A DNA stretch of 64,000 nt, from positions 1 through 64,000 of the forward strand of contig PAQM01000025.1 of assembly GCA_002709305.1 (NCBI GenBank), written 5' to 3'. This document shows positions 50,524 to 62,315 of this stretch, piece by piece. Made by a program: the position numbers and the translations under genes. Position 1 is the first letter of the stretch, and each line of letters opens with the position of its first letter. The notes under the pieces are model-generated. The model did not search any database. It worked only from the letters and a program-made list of their open reading frames with translations, and was not told the origin of the DNA. This DNA is from Crocinitomicaceae bacterium (GTDB taxonomy: Bacteria > Bacteroidota > Bacteroidia > Flavobacteriales_D > Crocinitomicaceae).

Positions 50524-50838
50524 TTACCAACTTGCCTTTTTAACACCTGGTATCATCCCTTTCAAAGCCATCTCACGAAATGTCACCCTTGAAATACCAA
50601 ATTGACGCATATAACCTCTAGGTCTACCTGTTAATCCACATCTATTATGTACTCGTATCTTAGAGGAATTAGCAGGCATCTTCTGTAATGCCATCATTGC
50701 ATCCCACTTAGCTTCTGCCATCTCATCAGATTGTTCAGTAGACTTAAGTATCTTTGTTAATTCAGCGCGTTTTTTAGCATAACGAGCTGTCATCTTTATT
50801 CTTTTGCGCTCACGCGCCTTCATTGATTCTTTAGCCAT
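50524..50838 (-). CDS. rpsN: 30S ribosomal protein S14
   Basis: [36 protein letters not shown]; internal Met start preferred. Confidence 0.95.
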   Translation of the reverse strand: MAKESMKARERKRIKMTARYAKKRAELTKILKSTEQSDEMAEAKWDAMMALQKMPANSSKIRVHNRCGLTGRPRGYMRQFGISRVTFREMALKGMIPGVKKASW

Positions 50839-50842
50839 ATAA

Positions 50843-51397
50843 TTATTTTTTTGTGAATGGAAACCCAAATTCTGTTAATAACGCATTACCTTCTTCATCA
50901 GAATTTGCAGTTGTAACAAAAGTAACATCCATCCCCATTATTTTATTTACTTTATCAATATCAATTTCTGGAAAGATTATATGTTCTTTTACTCCCATAT
51001 TAAAATTTCCTCTACCATCAAATCCTTTTGGATTAACACCTCTAAAATCTCTTGTCCTTGGAAGAGCTACTGAAAGAAAACGATCTAAAAAGTCATACAT
51101 GCGTTGACCTCTTAAAGTAACTTTTGTGCCAATAGGCATACCTTTTCTTAATTTAAAATTAGAAATATCTTTTTTTGATACTGTAGAAACTGCTCTTTGA
51201 CCAGCAATAAGTGATAAATCTTCAACTGCATTCTCAATCAGTTTCTTATCACCCACAGCGTCCCCTATACCTTGACTAATAACAATTTTTTCCAATTTAG
51301 GAACTTGCATTACAGTTTTATAACCGAATTTTTCAGTAAGGCTTGGTATAATTTCATCACTATACCTCTTTAGTAATCTTGGTGTATAACTCATCAT
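50843..51397 (-). CDS. rplE: 50S ribosomal protein L5
   Basis: [37 protein letters not shown]. Confidence 0.97.
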   Translation of the reverse strand: MMSYTPRLLKRYSDEIIPSLTEKFGYKTVMQVPKLEKIVISQGIGDAVGDKKLIENAVEDLSLIAGQRAVSTVSKKDISNFKLRKGMPIGTKVTLRGQRMYDFLDRFLSVALPRTRDFRGVNPKGFDGRGNFNMGVKEHIIFPEIDIDKVNKIMGMDVTFVTTANSDEEGNALLTEFGFPFTKK

Positions 51398-51711
51398 TTT
51401 ATTTCCTTTCCTGTTTTTTTTGAATAACGAACCATTTTCCCTTCCTCGTTAGCTTTCCTACCGATTCTTGAAGCATCACCATCAGAAACAATCATAATAT
51501 TAGAAATATGAATACTTGATTCTTTTTCGACAATTCCACCTTCAGGGTTTGCTGCACTAGGCTTTTCATGCTTCTTAATTATATTAACACCTTCAACTAT
51601 CGCACGGTTTTTCTTTCTATCAATGGTAAGGATTTTTCCTTCTTGACCATTCGACTCACCACTAATAATTTTAACAGTGTCACCAACCTTAATATGTAGT
51701 TTTTGTTGCAT
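51394..51711 (-). CDS. rplX: 50S ribosomal protein L24
   Basis: [36 protein letters not shown]. Confidence 0.96.
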   Translation of the reverse strand: MQQKLHIKVGDTVKIISGESNGQEGKILTIDRKKNRAIVEGVNIIKKHEKPSAANPEGGIVEKESSIHISNIMIVSDGDASRIGRKANEEGKMVRYSKKTGKEIK

Positions 51712-51729
51712 AACTTCAATTAAATTTAT

Positions 51730-52098
51730 TTAAAGTACCTCAGGAGCAAGAGACACTACTTTCATAAAATTTGCATCACGTAGCTCACGAGCAACTGGAC
51801 CAAAAATACGAGTACCTCTCATCTCCCCTGTTGTATTTAGAAGGACACAAGCATTATCGTCAAAACGAATATAAGATCCATCAGCACGACGTACTTCTTT
51901 CTTTGTCCTAACTATTACCGCAGTAGCTACTGTACCTTTTTTGATAGCACCAGAAGGCATTGCGCTCTTTACGGTAACAACTATTTTATCACCTACAGAA
52001 GCATAACGACGCTTTGTCCCTCCTAAAACACGGATACATAATACATCTTTTGCTCCAGAATTATCTGCCACTTTAAGTCTTGATTCAGTTTGTATCAT
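51730..52098 (-). CDS. rplN: 50S ribosomal protein L14
   Basis: [27 protein letters not shown]. Confidence 0.97.
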   Translation of the reverse strand: MIQTESRLKVADNSGAKDVLCIRVLGGTKRRYASVGDKIVVTVKSAMPSGAIKKGTVATAVIVRTKKEVRRADGSYIRFDDNACVLLNTTGEMRGTRIFGPVARELRDANFMKVVSLAPEVL

Positions 52099-52107
52099 TA
52101 CTAAAAA

Positions 52108-52365
52108 TTATTTTACTCTTTCAACAACCTCAACTAATCTCCAATTTTTTGATTTTGAAAGAGGTCTTGTTTCCATTATTTTTACTGTATCCCCTTCATT
52201 GCAATCATTTTTTTCATCATGAGCAACAAATTTAGTAGTGTTCTTAACGAACTTACCATACTTAGGATGTTTTACTTTACGTTCAACGGCAACAACAATA
52301 GATTTGTCCATCTTATTGCTTGTTACAATACCAATACGCTCTTTTCTTAAATTACGTTTTTCCAT
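52108..52365 (-). CDS. rpsQ: 30S ribosomal protein S17
   Basis: [34 protein letters not shown]. Confidence 0.97.
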   Translation of the reverse strand: MEKRNLRKERIGIVTSNKMDKSIVVAVERKVKHPKYGKFVKNTTKFVAHDEKNDCNEGDTVKIMETRPLSKSKNWRLVEVVERVK

Positions 52366-52392
52366 TTTAAACTAATTTATTATAACACAACA

Positions 52393-52584
52393 TTATTGTG
52401 TATCACGTTTTCTTAATTCAGTTTTTAACCTCGCAATATCTCTTCTCATATGACGAATCTTTAATGGATTCTCTATTGGAGAAATATTATGTGATAACTT
52501 CATCTTCATCAACTTATCAGATAAATTTGAAAGCGTGTCTTTAACATCTATATCCGACATATTTATAATTTCTTCTTGCTTCAT
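52393..52584 (-). CDS. rpmC: 50S ribosomal protein L29
   Basis: 63 aa; KLMKMKLSHNISPIENPLKIRHMRRDIARLKTELRKR. Confidence 0.93.
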   Translation of the reverse strand: MKQEEIINMSDIDVKDTLSNLSDKLMKMKLSHNISPIENPLKIRHMRRDIARLKTELRKRDTQ

Positions 52585-52592
52585 ATTAAATC

Positions 52593-53021
52593 CTATTTCA
52601 TTGGTATAACATAATCATTGCGAGTAACAAATTTACATTTTACAGGTAATTTCTGAGCTGCTAAACGCATTGCTTCCTTAGCTGTTTCATAGGGTACACC
52701 ATCTGCCTCAAATAATATTCGACCTGGACGAACGACTGCTACCCAATGACTTGGAGCTCCTTTTCCCTTTCCCATACGAACCTCAGCAGGCTTAGCAGTT
52801 ACAGGTTTATCAGGAAATATTCTAATCCAAACCTTACCCTCACGCTTCATATATCTTGTAACAGCAATACGAGAAGCCTCTATTTGACGTGCAGTTAACC
52901 ATCCTGGCTCAAGTGTTTTTATTCCAAAAGAACCAAAAGCAATGGTACTTCCTCTATGAGCTAAACCTCTATTTCTTCCCTTCTGTGCTTTCCTAAATTT
53001 TGTTTTTTTTGGCTGTAACAT
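52593..53021 (-). CDS. rplP: 50S ribosomal protein L16
   Basis: [42 protein letters not shown]. Confidence 0.97.
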   Translation of the reverse strand: MLQPKKTKFRKAQKGRNRGLAHRGSTIAFGSFGIKTLEPGWLTARQIEASRIAVTRYMKREGKVWIRIFPDKPVTAKPAEVRMGKGKGAPSHWVAVVRPGRILFEADGVPYETAKEAMRLAAQKLPVKCKFVTRNDYVIPMK

Positions 53022-53044
53022 TTCAAATAAATTTTACTATCCTT

Positions 53045-53755
53045 TTATTTTTTTCTTCTTTTTGATCCTGAGTTCTTTCTACCTCCTTTATGTCCAGAAG
53101 ACATACCAATGTTAGGAGATAGATCACGCTTACCATAAACTTCACCCTTACAAATCCAAACCTTAATTCCAAGACGACCATAAGTAGTGTGAGCCTCTGA
53201 AACAGCATAATCAATATCTGCTCTAAAAGTATGTAATGGAGTACGCCCATCCTTATACATTTCTGAACGAGCCATCTCTGCTCCATTTAGACGACCAGAA
53301 ATTTTTACTTTAATTCCCTCTGCACCCATTCGCATTGTACTAGCTATAGCCATTTTTATTGCTCTTCTAAAAGAGATTCTAGCCTCCAACTGACGAGCAA
53401 TTCCATCAGAAACTAAACGTGCATCTAACTCTGGACGTTTAACTTCAAAAATATTAATTTGTATTTCCTTTTTCGTTAACTTCTTTAGTTCTTCTTTAAG
53501 TTTATCTACTTCTTGACCACCTTTACCGATGATTACACCTGGTCTAGCTGTATTAATAGTAACTGTAACTAATTTTAGAGTCCTCTCAATGATAATTTTT
53601 GAGATGCTAGCCTTAGATAAACGAGCGCGAAGATAATTTCTAATCTTATCGTCTTCAACTATCTTATCAGCGTAGTTATCTCCACCATACCAGTTAGATT
53701 GCCATCCCTGAATAAAACCTATTCTATTTCCAATTGGATTTGTTTTCTGTCCCAT
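53045..53755 (-). CDS. rpsC: 30S ribosomal protein S3
   Basis: [29 protein letters not shown] motif. Confidence 0.97.
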   Translation of the reverse strand: MGQKTNPIGNRIGFIQGWQSNWYGGDNYADKIVEDDKIRNYLRARLSKASISKIIIERTLKLVTVTINTARPGVIIGKGGQEVDKLKEELKKLTKKEIQINIFEVKRPELDARLVSDGIARQLEARISFRRAIKMAIASTMRMGAEGIKVKISGRLNGAEMARSEMYKDGRTPLHTFRADIDYAVSEAHTTYGRLGIKVWICKGEVYGKRDLSPNIGMSSGHKGGRKNSGSKRRKK

Positions 53756-53763
53756 TTATATTA

Positions 53764-54165
53764 TTATTCTACGTTTTTACCGTCTATAACGATAGTAACA
53801 TGGTTAGACCTTTTTCTAATTCTATGTGCACGACCTTGAGGAGCGGGTTGAATTCTCTTCAACATAGTACCTCCAGAAACTTGAATTGACTTTACAAATA
53901 AAGTCTGTTCTTCAATACTTTTACCTTCATTCTTTTGCTCCCAATTAGCAATAGCCGAACGTAATAACGTTGAAAGACTTCTAGAAGCATCCTTAGCATT
54001 ATGTTGTAAGATATTTAATGCTTTATTCACCTCTATACCCCTAATTAAATCAGCAACTAATCTCATTTTACGAGGAGCAATTGGAGACTTATTAAGTCTA
54101 GCAAAAGCAATTGATTTATTTGCTTCTTTTCGTTTTTCTGCAACTATTCTTTTTCTAGCACCCAT
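53764..54165 (-). CDS. rplV: 50S ribosomal protein L22
   Basis: [38 protein letters not shown]. Confidence 0.97.
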   Translation of the reverse strand: MGARKRIVAEKRKEANKSIAFARLNKSPIAPRKMRLVADLIRGIEVNKALNILQHNAKDASRSLSTLLRSAIANWEQKNEGKSIEEQTLFVKSIQVSGGTMLKRIQPAPQGRAHRIRKRSNHVTIVIDGKNVE

Positions 54166-54176
54166 AATTTGCTATT

Positions 54177-54455
54177 TTATCTTTTTTTATCTTTTCTATT
54201 CCCAGCATGACCACGAAAATTACGTGTGGGAGAAAACTCACCTAATTTATGACCAACCATATTTTCACTAACAAATACAGGTATGAACTTATTACCGTTA
54301 TGAACAGCAAAAGTTAAGCCAACGAAATCTGGAGTAATAGTACTCGCTCTAGACCATGTCTTTATGACTGACTTGCTGCCAGAATCTTGAGCTTGGTCTA
54401 CTCTCTTCATTAATTTATAATGAACAAATGGTGGTTTTTTTAATGAACGACTCAT
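54177..54455 (-). CDS. rpsS: 30S ribosomal protein S19
   Basis: [37 protein letters not shown]. Confidence 0.97.
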   Translation of the reverse strand: MSRSLKKPPFVHYKLMKRVDQAQDSGSKSVIKTWSRASTITPDFVGLTFAVHNGNKFIPVFVSENMVGHKLGEFSPTRNFRGHAGNRKDKKR

Positions 54456-54462
54456 ATACTAA

Positions 54463-55287
54463 TTATTTTTTTCTTCTTTCAATAATAAACTTATCTGAAT
54501 ATTTCTTCTTAGATCTCGTTTTAAATCCTTTAGCTGGAATACCATTACGAGATCTTGGATGACCACCAGAATTCTTACCTTCACCTCCTCCCATTGGATG
54601 ATCAACAGGATTCATAACAACTCCTCGAACACGAGGACGACGGCCTAACCACCTTGTTCTTCCTGCTTTTCCTGACACTGTCAGGTTATGTTCAGAATTA
54701 GATACTGAACCTATAGTTGCCAAACAAGTTGTTAAAATCATTCTAGATTCACCAGATGGAAGTTTAATAATTGCATAACGTCCATCGCGAGCATTGAGTT
54801 GTGCATAAGTGCCCGCGCCACGAGCAATAGCACCTCCCTTACCTGGTTTTATTTCTATGTTATGAATAACTGTACCTAAAGGAATATCAGATAAAAACAT
54901 TGCATTACCAACATTTGGTTCTATATCAGATCCAGAAATCACTTTGTCTCCAACTTTTAATCCATCTGGAGAAATAATATATCTTTTCTCTCCATCTGCA
55001 TAAAATAATAATGCTATTCTTGATGAACGATTAGGATCATATTCAATTGATTTAACTGTTGCTGGAATACCATGTTTTTCTCTTTTAAAATCAATAACAC
55101 GATATCTTTTCTTATGACCGCCTCCAATATAACGCATTGTCATTCTTCCATCATTATTTCTACCTCCAGAATTCTTTTTACCCGAAACCAAACTCTTTTC
55201 TGGTGTACCAGTGGTTAATTCAGAATAATCACTATTAATTTTATGTCTTTGGCCTGGAGTAATAGGCTTAAATTTCTTAAGAGCCAT
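54463..55287 (-). CDS. rplB: 50S ribosomal protein L2
   Basis: [54 protein letters not shown]. Confidence 0.97.
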   Translation of the reverse strand: MALKKFKPITPGQRHKINSDYSELTTGTPEKSLVSGKKNSGGRNNDGRMTMRYIGGGHKKRYRVIDFKREKHGIPATVKSIEYDPNRSSRIALLFYADGEKRYIISPDGLKVGDKVISGSDIEPNVGNAMFLSDIPLGTVIHNIEIKPGKGGAIARGAGTYAQLNARDGRYAIIKLPSGESRMILTTCLATIGSVSNSEHNLTVSGKAGRTRWLGRRPRVRGVVMNPVDHPMGGGEGKNSGGHPRSRNGIPAKGFKTRSKKKYSDKFIIERRKK

Positions 55288-55289
55288 AA

Positions 55290-55586
55290 TTATACATTAT
55301 TAAATAAATCAATCGTTTCTCCCTCTGCAACGGTAACAATAGCCTTCTTCCACTTTTTATTTTGTTGTTCAACAATACCTTTGTTAGTGTATTTCATAGA
55401 AGGCTTGCCTCCGCCATAATTTATTGTACGTACCTTAGTTACTTGTACACCGTACAATTTTTCAACTGCATTCTTAACTTGAATTTTATTTGCCATTACA
55501 TCTACAGAAAAAGTAAACCGATTAAAACTTTCAGTTAAGCTTGTTGCTTTCTCTGATATGATTGGTTTTTTTATAATATTCTTCAT
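55290..55586 (-). CDS. rplW: 50S ribosomal protein L23
   Basis: [39 protein letters not shown]. Confidence 0.96.
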   Translation of the reverse strand: MKNIIKKPIISEKATSLTESFNRFTFSVDVMANKIQVKNAVEKLYGVQVTKVRTINYGGGKPSMKYTNKGIVEQQNKKWKKAIVTVAEGETIDLFNNV

Positions 55587-55591
55587 AAGCA

Positions 55592-56218
55592 TTAGTTTAA
55601 AATATTTTCAATTATTTTAACTGAACTTTCTAACATTACAACTTTTGTAGCATTTAATAAATCAAATGTATTAACCGTATCAGCTGTGACAACTTTAACT
55701 CTCTTTAAATTACGAGAAGATAAATATATATTATCATTTTTATCCCCTAGGATCATCAATACTTTCTCATTTTGAATACCAAGATCAAATAATAATGTTT
55801 CAAAATCCTTAGTTTTTATTTTATCAAAATTAAAATCCTTAATTACCATTATATCTTTTGATGATGCTTTGTAAGAAAATGCTGATTTACGAGCTAATCT
55901 TTTTAATTTTAGATTCAACTTAAATTGATAGTTTCTTGGACGAGGGCCAAAAATACGACCACCACCTACTCTTGTTCCAGACTTAATACTACCCACACGT
56001 GCACTACCAGTTCCTTTTTGTTTCCTTATTTTCTTGGTAGAACCGTTTATCTCAGCTCTCTCTTTTGTCTTATGAGTACCTTGCCTACGATTAGCTAAAT
56101 GTTGTTTAACATCAAGATATATAGCATGGTCATTTGGTTCGACACTAAAAATATTTTTAGATAAGCTAACTTCGTTAGCAGTAGCTTTACCTTTTATGCT
56201 AATTACTTTAACTTTCAT
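55592..56218 (-). CDS. rplD: 50S ribosomal protein L4
   Basis: RRQGTHKTKERAEINGSTKKIRKQKGTGSARVGSIKS...GGRIFGPRPRNY. Confidence 0.97.
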   Translation of the reverse strand: MKVKVISIKGKATANEVSLSKNIFSVEPNDHAIYLDVKQHLANRRQGTHKTKERAEINGSTKKIRKQKGTGSARVGSIKSGTRVGGGRIFGPRPRNYQFKLNLKLKRLARKSAFSYKASSKDIMVIKDFNFDKIKTKDFETLLFDLGIQNEKVLMILGDKNDNIYLSSRNLKRVKVVTADTVNTFDLLNATKVVMLESSVKIIENILN

Positions 56219-56832
56219 TACTTTTCAATTATTATAGTTGATCCTTTAGATCCTGGCACAGAACCCTTAACAACAATTAAATTCTTTTCTGAAAGAACCT
56301 TTAAAACTTCAAGGTTTTCCATTTTTACTCTTTCATTTCCCATCTGTCCTGCCATACGCATACCTTTAAATACACGAGCAGGGTAAGACGCAGCGCCAAT
56401 AGAACCAGGAGCACGTAATCTATTATGCTGACCATGTGTAGATTGACCTACACCAGCAAAACCATGACGTTTAACAACTCCCTGAAATCCCTTACCTTTA
56501 GATTTTCCAATTACGGAAACATACTCCCCCTCTTGAAAAATATCAACATTAACAATATCACCAAGGTTCAAATTCTGAAAATTTCTAAATTCAAATAATT
56601 TAGCCTTTGGAGTAGTCTTAGCTTTATTAAAGTGGCCCTTCATAGCATTTGAAGTATTTTTTTCCTTACGATTTCCAAATCCCATTTGAATAGCCTCGTA
56701 ACCATCTCTGTCATGTGTTTTAACCTGAGTTACAACACAAGGACCAGCTTCTATCACTGTGCATGGTATTATTTTACCCTCGGCACTGTAGGTACTAGTC
56801 ATTCCGATTTTTCTACCAATAATTCCTGGCAT
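56218..56832 (-). CDS. rplC: 50S ribosomal protein L3
   Basis: [49 protein letters not shown]. Confidence 0.97.
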   Translation of the reverse strand: MPGIIGRKIGMTSTYSAEGKIIPCTVIEAGPCVVTQVKTHDRDGYEAIQMGFGNRKEKNTSNAMKGHFNKAKTTPKAKLFEFRNFQNLNLGDIVNVDIFQEGEYVSVIGKSKGKGFQGVVKRHGFAGVGQSTHGQHNRLRAPGSIGAASYPARVFKGMRMAGQMGNERVKMENLEVLKVLSEKNLIVVKGSVPGSKGSTIIIEK

Positions 56833-56855
56833 AATTTAAACTATTATTATATTAA

Positions 56856-57161
56856 TTATACTTTAATTTCAACATCAACACCACTTGGTAATTCCAAACG
56901 CATTAACGCATCAACAGTTTTTGAAGATGTACTATATATATCCATCAAACGTTTATAAGCGCAAAGCTCAAACTGCTCACGCGCCTTTTTATTTACGTGG
57001 GGAGATTTCAATACAGTATATATTCTTTTATGAGTAGGTAATGGAATTGGACCACTAACTACAGCACCTGTTGACTTTACTGTCTTTACAATCTTCTCAG
57101 CTGATTTATCAACTAAATTGTGATCGTATGATTTTAATTTTATTCTAATTTTTTGATTCAT
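56856..57161 (-). CDS. rpsJ: 30S ribosomal protein S10
   Basis: [50 protein letters not shown]. Confidence 0.97.
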   Translation of the reverse strand: MNQKIRIKLKSYDHNLVDKSAEKIVKTVKSTGAVVSGPIPLPTHKRIYTVLKSPHVNKKAREQFELCAYKRLMDIYSTSSKTVDALMRLELPSGVDVEIKV

Positions 57162-57174
57162 CTCTATCCTAAAA

Positions 57175-59283
57175 TTATGCTTTAACGCCTTTTACTTTTG
57201 CAACTACTTCTTCAGAAATATTTTTTGGTGCCTCCGCATAATGTGAAAATTCCATACTAGAAGTAGCACGACCTGAAGACATAGTTCGAAGTTGTGTTAC
57301 ATATCCAAACATTTCTGATAATGGAACATCAGCTTTAACAACTTTTGCTCCATTCTTATCATCCATACCTCTTACTACAGCACGACGACGATTAAGATCA
57401 CCAACAATATCCCCCATATTCTCTTCTGGAGTAACGACCTCTATCTTCATCATAGGTTCAAGAAGCACAGGGTTTGCTTGAGGCAGTGCTTCTTTAAATG
57501 CAATTTTAGCACACAATTCAAACGATAATGCATCGGAGTCAACAGCGTGAAAAGAACCATCTGACAATGTAACTTTCATTTTGTCTATTTCAAATCCTGC
57601 CATCACACCATTCTTCATTGAATCTTTAAATCCTTTTTCAACAGAAGGGATAAATTCTTTAGGAATATTACCTCCTTTAATTTCATTTATAAACTCTAAT
57701 CCTGTTTTGCTATCGTCAGTCTGAGGTTCAATTTTAACAACAATATCTGCAAACTTACCTCGTCCTCCAGACTGTTTCTTGTATACCTCTCTATGATCAA
57801 CTGAAGACTGAATATTCTCACGATAATTTACTTGAGGCGCACCTTGGTTCACTTCTACTTTAAATTCACGCTTTAAACGATCAATAATAATATCTAAATG
57901 TAATTCTCCCATTCCAGAGATAATAGTTTGACCTGATTCTTCATCAGTTCTAACTTGAAATGTTGGATCTTCTTCAGATAATTTAGACAATCCAACACCT
58001 AATTTATCAGTGTCTGCCTGCGTCTTCGGCTCAATTGCAACTCCAATTACAGGGTCAGGAAAGTCCATAGATTCCAATACAATAGGTGCATTCTCAGCAC
58101 ACAATGTATCTCCTGTTTTAATATCTTTAAATCCTACAAATGCACCAATGTCTCCAGCTCCCAATTGTGGAACTTGATTTTGTTTATCAGCATGCATCTG
58201 AAAAATACGTGATATTCTTTCTTTCTTTCCGGACCGAGCATTTAATACATAAGAACCTGCTTCAAGTTTACCAGAATAGGCACGAGTGAAACATAAACGA
58301 CCAACAAAAGGGTCTGTAGCTATTTTAAAAGCTAAAGCAGAAAATGGCTCATCATAAGATGGCTTACGAGATTCTGTATTATCAGTCTGAGGATTTATTC
58401 CTTCAATAGCATCAATATCAACTGGTGATGGAAGTATTTCCATTACCATATCCAGCATTGCCTGAACACCTTTATTTTTAAATGCTGATCCACACATCAT
58501 TGGAACAACTTTACCAGCAATGGTTGCCTCACGAAGACAATCTAAAATTTCTCTTTCTGTTAATGATTCTGGATCTTCAAAGAACTTTTCTAGTAAAGTT
58601 TCAGACTCATCAAATTCAGCAACAGCTTCAAGTAATTCTTCTCTTAAAGCCTTAGCTTCTTCAAGAATGTCAGAAGGAATTTCTACTTCTTCAAAAGTCA
58701 TACCCTGATCCTCCTCATTCCATACAATCCCTTTAAAATTTATTAAATCAACAACACCCTTAAAATTATCCTCAGAGCCTATATTTATTTGTAAAGGCAA
58801 TGCATGTGAACCTAACATTTCTTTAACTTGCTTACAAACATTTAAAAAGTCAGCACCTTGACGATCCATTTTATTTACAAATCCTATACGTGGAACATTG
58901 TAATTGTTTGCTAACCTCCAATTTGTTTCAGATTGTGGTTCAACACCATCTACAGCTGAAAAAAGAAAAACTAGGCCATCTAAAACACGAAGTGATCGGT
59001 TAACTTCAACAGTAAAATCAACGTGACCAGGAGTATCAATAATATTTACATGATACTTATTCCCACGGTAATTCCAATCAAGAGTTGTTGCGGCAGAGGT
59101 AATAGTAATACCTCTTTCTTGCTCTTGCTCCATCCAATCCATAGTAGCTCCACCATCGTGTACTTCACCAATTTTATGATTTACACCTCCATAATAAAGT
59201 ATTCTTTCAGTAGTAGTTGTCTTTCCAGCATCAATATGTGCAGCAATACCTATGTTACGTGTATATTTAAGATCTCTAGCCAT
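57175..59283 (-). CDS. fusA: Elongation factor G
   Basis: [26 protein letters not shown]; full-length 702 aa. Confidence 0.98.
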   Translation of the reverse strand: MARDLKYTRNIGIAAHIDAGKTTTTERILYYGGVNHKIGEVHDGGATMDWMEQEQERGITITSAATTLDWNYRGNKYHVNIIDTPGHVDFTVEVNRSLRVLDGLVFLFSAVDGVEPQSETNWRLANNYNVPRIGFVNKMDRQGADFLNVCKQVKEMLGSHALPLQINIGSEDNFKGVVDLINFKGIVWNEEDQGMTFEEVEIPSDILEEAKALREELLEAVAEFDESETLLEKFFEDPESLTEREILDCLREATIAGKVVPMMCGSAFKNKGVQAMLDMVMEILPSPVDIDAIEGINPQTDNTESRKPSYDEPFSALAFKIATDPFVGRLCFTRAYSGKLEAGSYVLNARSGKKERISRIFQMHADKQNQVPQLGAGDIGAFVGFKDIKTGDTLCAENAPIVLESMDFPDPVIGVAIEPKTQADTDKLGVGLSKLSEEDPTFQVRTDEESGQTIISGMGELHLDIIIDRLKREFKVEVNQGAPQVNYRENIQSSVDHREVYKKQSGGRGKFADIVVKIEPQTDDSKTGLEFINEIKGGNIPKEFIPSVEKGFKDSMKNGVMAGFEIDKMKVTLSDGSFHAVDSDALSFELCAKIAFKEALPQANPVLLEPMMKIEVVTPEENMGDIVGDLNRRRAVVRGMDDKNGAKVVKADVPLSEMFGYVTQLRTMSSGRATSSMEFSHYAEAPKNISEEVVAKVKGVKA

Positions 59284-59288
59284 ATCTA

Positions 59289-59759
59289 TTAAAATCTAAA
59301 GTGTGAAAATGCTTTATTTGCTTCAGCCATTCTTAATGTATCCTCTTTCTTTTTATAAGCCGCACCTTCTTCTTTAGATGCAGCAATAATCTCTGCGGCT
59401 AATTTCTGTGACATAGTTTTCTCATTACGCTTACGCGAAAAACCAATTAACCACTTCATAGCCAACGATTCTTTTCTAGACTCACGAACTGGAGTTGGTA
59501 TTTGAAAAGTAGCACCTCCAACCCTTCGACTTCTAACCTCAACAGATGGGGTAACATTCTCTAATGCTTTCTTCCATGTATCTAAACCAGTTGAATCCTC
59601 TATTTTTGAATCAACCATTTCTACAGCATTGTAAAATATTTTAAAAGCCAAACTCTTCTTACCATCTAACATTAAATTATTAACAAATTTTGTTACTTGA
59701 ACATCTTTAAATATAGGATCTGGTAAAATGGCTATTTTTTTCGCTTTTCTTCTTCTCAT
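59289..59759 (-). CDS. rpsG: 30S ribosomal protein S7
   Basis: [35 protein letters not shown]-like [24 protein letters not shown]. Confidence 0.97.
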   Translation of the reverse strand: MRRRKAKKIAILPDPIFKDVQVTKFVNNLMLDGKKSLAFKIFYNAVEMVDSKIEDSTGLDTWKKALENVTPSVEVRSRRVGGATFQIPTPVRESRKESLAMKWLIGFSRKRNEKTMSQKLAAEIIAASKEEGAAYKKKEDTLRMAEANKAFSHFRF

Positions 59760-59779
59760 ATTCTAATGTTTAAAAAAGA

Positions 59780-60154
59780 TTATTTTTTAGGTCTTTTTGC
59801 TCCATACTTCGAACGGCGCTGTGTTCTTCCTTCAACCCCAGCAGTATCTTCTGCGCCACGAACAATATGATATCTAACACCAGGAAGATCTTTCACTCTA
59901 CCTCCTCGAACTAAAACTAAAGAATGCTCTTGAAGATTATGTCCCTCTCCACCTATATATGCATTAACTTCTTTACCATTAGTTAATCTAACCCTAGCGA
60001 CCTTTCGCATGGCCGAATTTGGTTTTTTAGGTGTAGTGGTGTAAACTCTTACACATACACCTTTACGTTGTGGACAAGAGTCAAGCGCAGCAGACTTGCT
60101 TTTCTTAACCACCTGATTTCTCCCTTTGCGAACTAATTGTTGTATAGTTGGCAT
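59780..60154 (-). CDS. rpsL: 30S ribosomal protein S12
   Basis: [44 protein letters not shown]. Confidence 0.98.
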   Translation of the reverse strand: MPTIQQLVRKGRNQVVKKSKSAALDSCPQRKGVCVRVYTTTPKKPNSAMRKVARVRLTNGKEVNAYIGGEGHNLQEHSLVLVRGGRVKDLPGVRYHIVRGAEDTAGVEGRTQRRSKYGAKRPKK

Positions 60155-60210
60155 AAAAATATTATTTCTTTTAATTAATAATTATCCTCAAAAATTATAT
60201 TTCGAGCCTG

Positions 60211-60240
60211 CAAAGATAGCAGTTTTATTTTAGAAACCAA
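60211..60240 (-). promoter_or_regulatory. Bacteroidetes-type sigma promoter upstream of rpsL: TTG-N19-TATCTTTG
   Basis: Minus strand: TTG (60240-60238), 19 nt, TATCTTTG (60218-60211); fits the -33/-7 consensus TTG-N17-23-TAnnTTTG. Confidence 0.8.
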
Positions 60241-60455
60241 CAGTATATAAAGAAAAAATGAAACTTTTTTAATTATTATTAAATCTAAAAGTGAAATGGA
60301 TTTTTATTTTTCATATAAAATACGTTTATCAATAATCCTTATTTGATTATTTATCAACTATTTAAGAAAAGAAAATAATAAATAGAAATAAGATTAAATC
60401 TATCTTAATTAAGTGTTTTTAGATGAAAAATTATACAATAATTTCAAATAAATCA

Positions 60456-61436
60456 CTAAGTTCTGTAAAGTGTACTTTTGATTCCATCAATAACCCTATC
60501 AACGTTTGGTAGGGCCTCATCAATTAAACTTGGAGAAAAAGCAAATGGAGTATCTGATTGTGTTACTCGAACTACAGGAGAATCTAAATAGTCAAAAGCA
60601 TATCTTTGCAAATGATAGGATATTTCAGAAGAAATTGAAGCTAATGGCCAAGACTCCTCAACAACAACACACCTATTAGTCTTTTTAATTGACTCTACAA
60701 CAGTAGAGTAATCAATTGGTCTAACTGAACGTAAATCAATAATCTCAACTGATATTCCTTCTTTAGATAATTGATCGGAAGCTTCAAAAGCTGTTTTGAT
60801 AACCTTACCAAATGAAACAATAGTTACATCTGATCCTCTTTTTTTAACTTCAGCAACACCAATAGGTATTAGATATTCTCCCTCTGGAATATCACCTTTA
60901 TCCCCATACATTTTCTCAGACTCAAGAAAAACTACAGGATCATCATCACGAATTGCAGATTTCAATAATCCTTTTGCATCATATGGATTTGAAGGAGTTA
61001 CAACCTTTAAACCAGGTACGTGTGCATAAAACGATTCAAAACTTTGGGAATGAGTTGCGCCTAACTGACCAGCAGTACCATTACCTCCTCTAAAAACTAT
61101 TGGACAATTGTATTGTCCTCCTGACATTTGTAACATTTTAGCCGCACTGTTTATTATTTGATCAGCAGCCAATATAGCAAAATTCCATGTCATAAACTCT
61201 ACAATAGGTCTTAGACCATTCATTGAAGCACCTACAGCAATACCAGCAAAACCTAACTCAGCTATAGGTGTATCTATAATTCTTTTTGGGCCAAACTCAT
61301 CAAGCATTCCTTGAGAAACCTTATAAGCACCATTGTATTCAGCGACCTCTTCTCCAAGAAGAAAAACACTTTCATCTAAACGCATTTCTTCAGTCATTGC
61401 TTCTCTGAGAGCTTCTCTAAACTGTACCGTCTTCAT
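60456..61436 (-). CDS. pdhB: Pyruvate dehydrogenase E1 component beta subunit
   Basis: FREALREAMTEEMRLDESVFLLGEEVAEYNGAYKVSQGML; QLGATHSQSFESFYAHVPGLKVV. Confidence 0.93.
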   Translation of the reverse strand: MKTVQFREALREAMTEEMRLDESVFLLGEEVAEYNGAYKVSQGMLDEFGPKRIIDTPIAELGFAGIAVGASMNGLRPIVEFMTWNFAILAADQIINSAAKMLQMSGGQYNCPIVFRGGNGTAGQLGATHSQSFESFYAHVPGLKVVTPSNPYDAKGLLKSAIRDDDPVVFLESEKMYGDKGDIPEGEYLIPIGVAEVKKRGSDVTIVSFGKVIKTAFEASDQLSKEGISVEIIDLRSVRPIDYSTVVESIKKTNRCVVVEESWPLASISSEISYHLQRYAFDYLDSPVVRVTQSDTPFAFSPSLIDEALPNVDRVIDGIKSTLYRT

Positions 61437-61467
61437 AATGTAAAATTAATTTAAATTAAAAGAATCG

Positions 61468-61486
61468 TCAAATTTATAAAATTTGA
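61468..61486. promoter_or_regulatory. Perfect 8-bp inverted repeat in the divergent pdhB/etfB intergenic region
   Basis: TCAAATTT-ATA-AAATTTGA. Confidence 0.35.
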
Positions 61487-61533
61487 ATAATAGATTAAAA
61501 AGAAAAATCAAAACTATTATTTTAATTATTTTT

Positions 61534-61541
61534 TATCTTTG
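61534..61541 (+). promoter_or_regulatory. Candidate -7 element TATCTTTG for etfBA (no well-spaced -33 found)
   Basis: TAnnTTTG match 33 nt before etfB ATG. Confidence 0.4.
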
Positions 61542-61573
61542 TTAGCTGTTAATTTTTAAACCAAATTAAAATA

Positions 61574-62314
61574 ATGAAAATACTTGTTTGTATAAGCAAA
61601 TCTCCTGACACAACTTCGAAAATATCTTTCATAGACAATAATTCTAAGTTCAATGAAGAAGGAGTCCAATACATTGTTAATCCATATGATGAATGGTACG
61701 CATTAGTTCGTGCTCTTGAATTAAAAGAAGAAAATGGAGGTTCAGTATCAATTATTACAGTTGGAAATTCTCAAGATGAAGCGATTATGAGAAAAGCTCT
61801 TGCAATTGGAGCAGATAATGCTATTCGCATAGATACAGACCCCAAAGATGCTTACTCTGTTGCAATGCAAATATCAGAATATGCAAAGAAAAATAATTTT
61901 GACATGATACTAACAGGGAAAGAAACGATTAATTATAACGGTTCTCAAGTTGGTGGAATGATTGCTGAAGATATGGATTTACCTTTTATTTCATTGGCTT
62001 CAAAATTAGAAGCTAATGGTAACACTCTGAAAATAGAATCAGAAGATATAGGGGGAATTCAAGTTCTAGAAGTTAATACACCAGTAGTTATCTCTTGCGC
62101 TAAAGGAATGGCTGAACAAAGAATACCAAATATGAGAGGAATTATGGCAGCTAGAACAAAACCTCTAAATATTGTTCCTCCTATAGATGTAGAATCATTA
62201 ACAAAATTTGAAAGTTATAATCTACCAGAAGCTAAATCAGCTTGTAAAATGATTAATCCTGAAAACATAGATGAATTGGTAGAATTATTACATAACGAAG
62301 CTAAAGTAATATAA
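61574..62314 (+). CDS. etfB: Electron transfer flavoprotein beta subunit
   Basis: MKILVCISKSPDTTSKISF; ALAIGADNAIRID; GMAEQRIPNMRGIMAAR. Confidence 0.94.
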   Translation: MKILVCISKSPDTTSKISFIDNNSKFNEEGVQYIVNPYDEWYALVRALELKEENGGSVSIITVGNSQDEAIMRKALAIGADNAIRIDTDPKDAYSVAMQISEYAKKNNFDMILTGKETINYNGSQVGGMIAEDMDLPFISLASKLEANGNTLKIESEDIGGIQVLEVNTPVVISCAKGMAEQRIPNMRGIMAARTKPLNIVPPIDVESLTKFESYNLPEAKSACKMINPENIDELVELLHNEAKVI

Positions 62315-62315
62315 G

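Noticed and set aside
53023-53286. 87-aa ORF overlapping rpsC in another frame
   Set aside because: rpsC frame matches S3 throughout; the alternative frame has no recognisable features.
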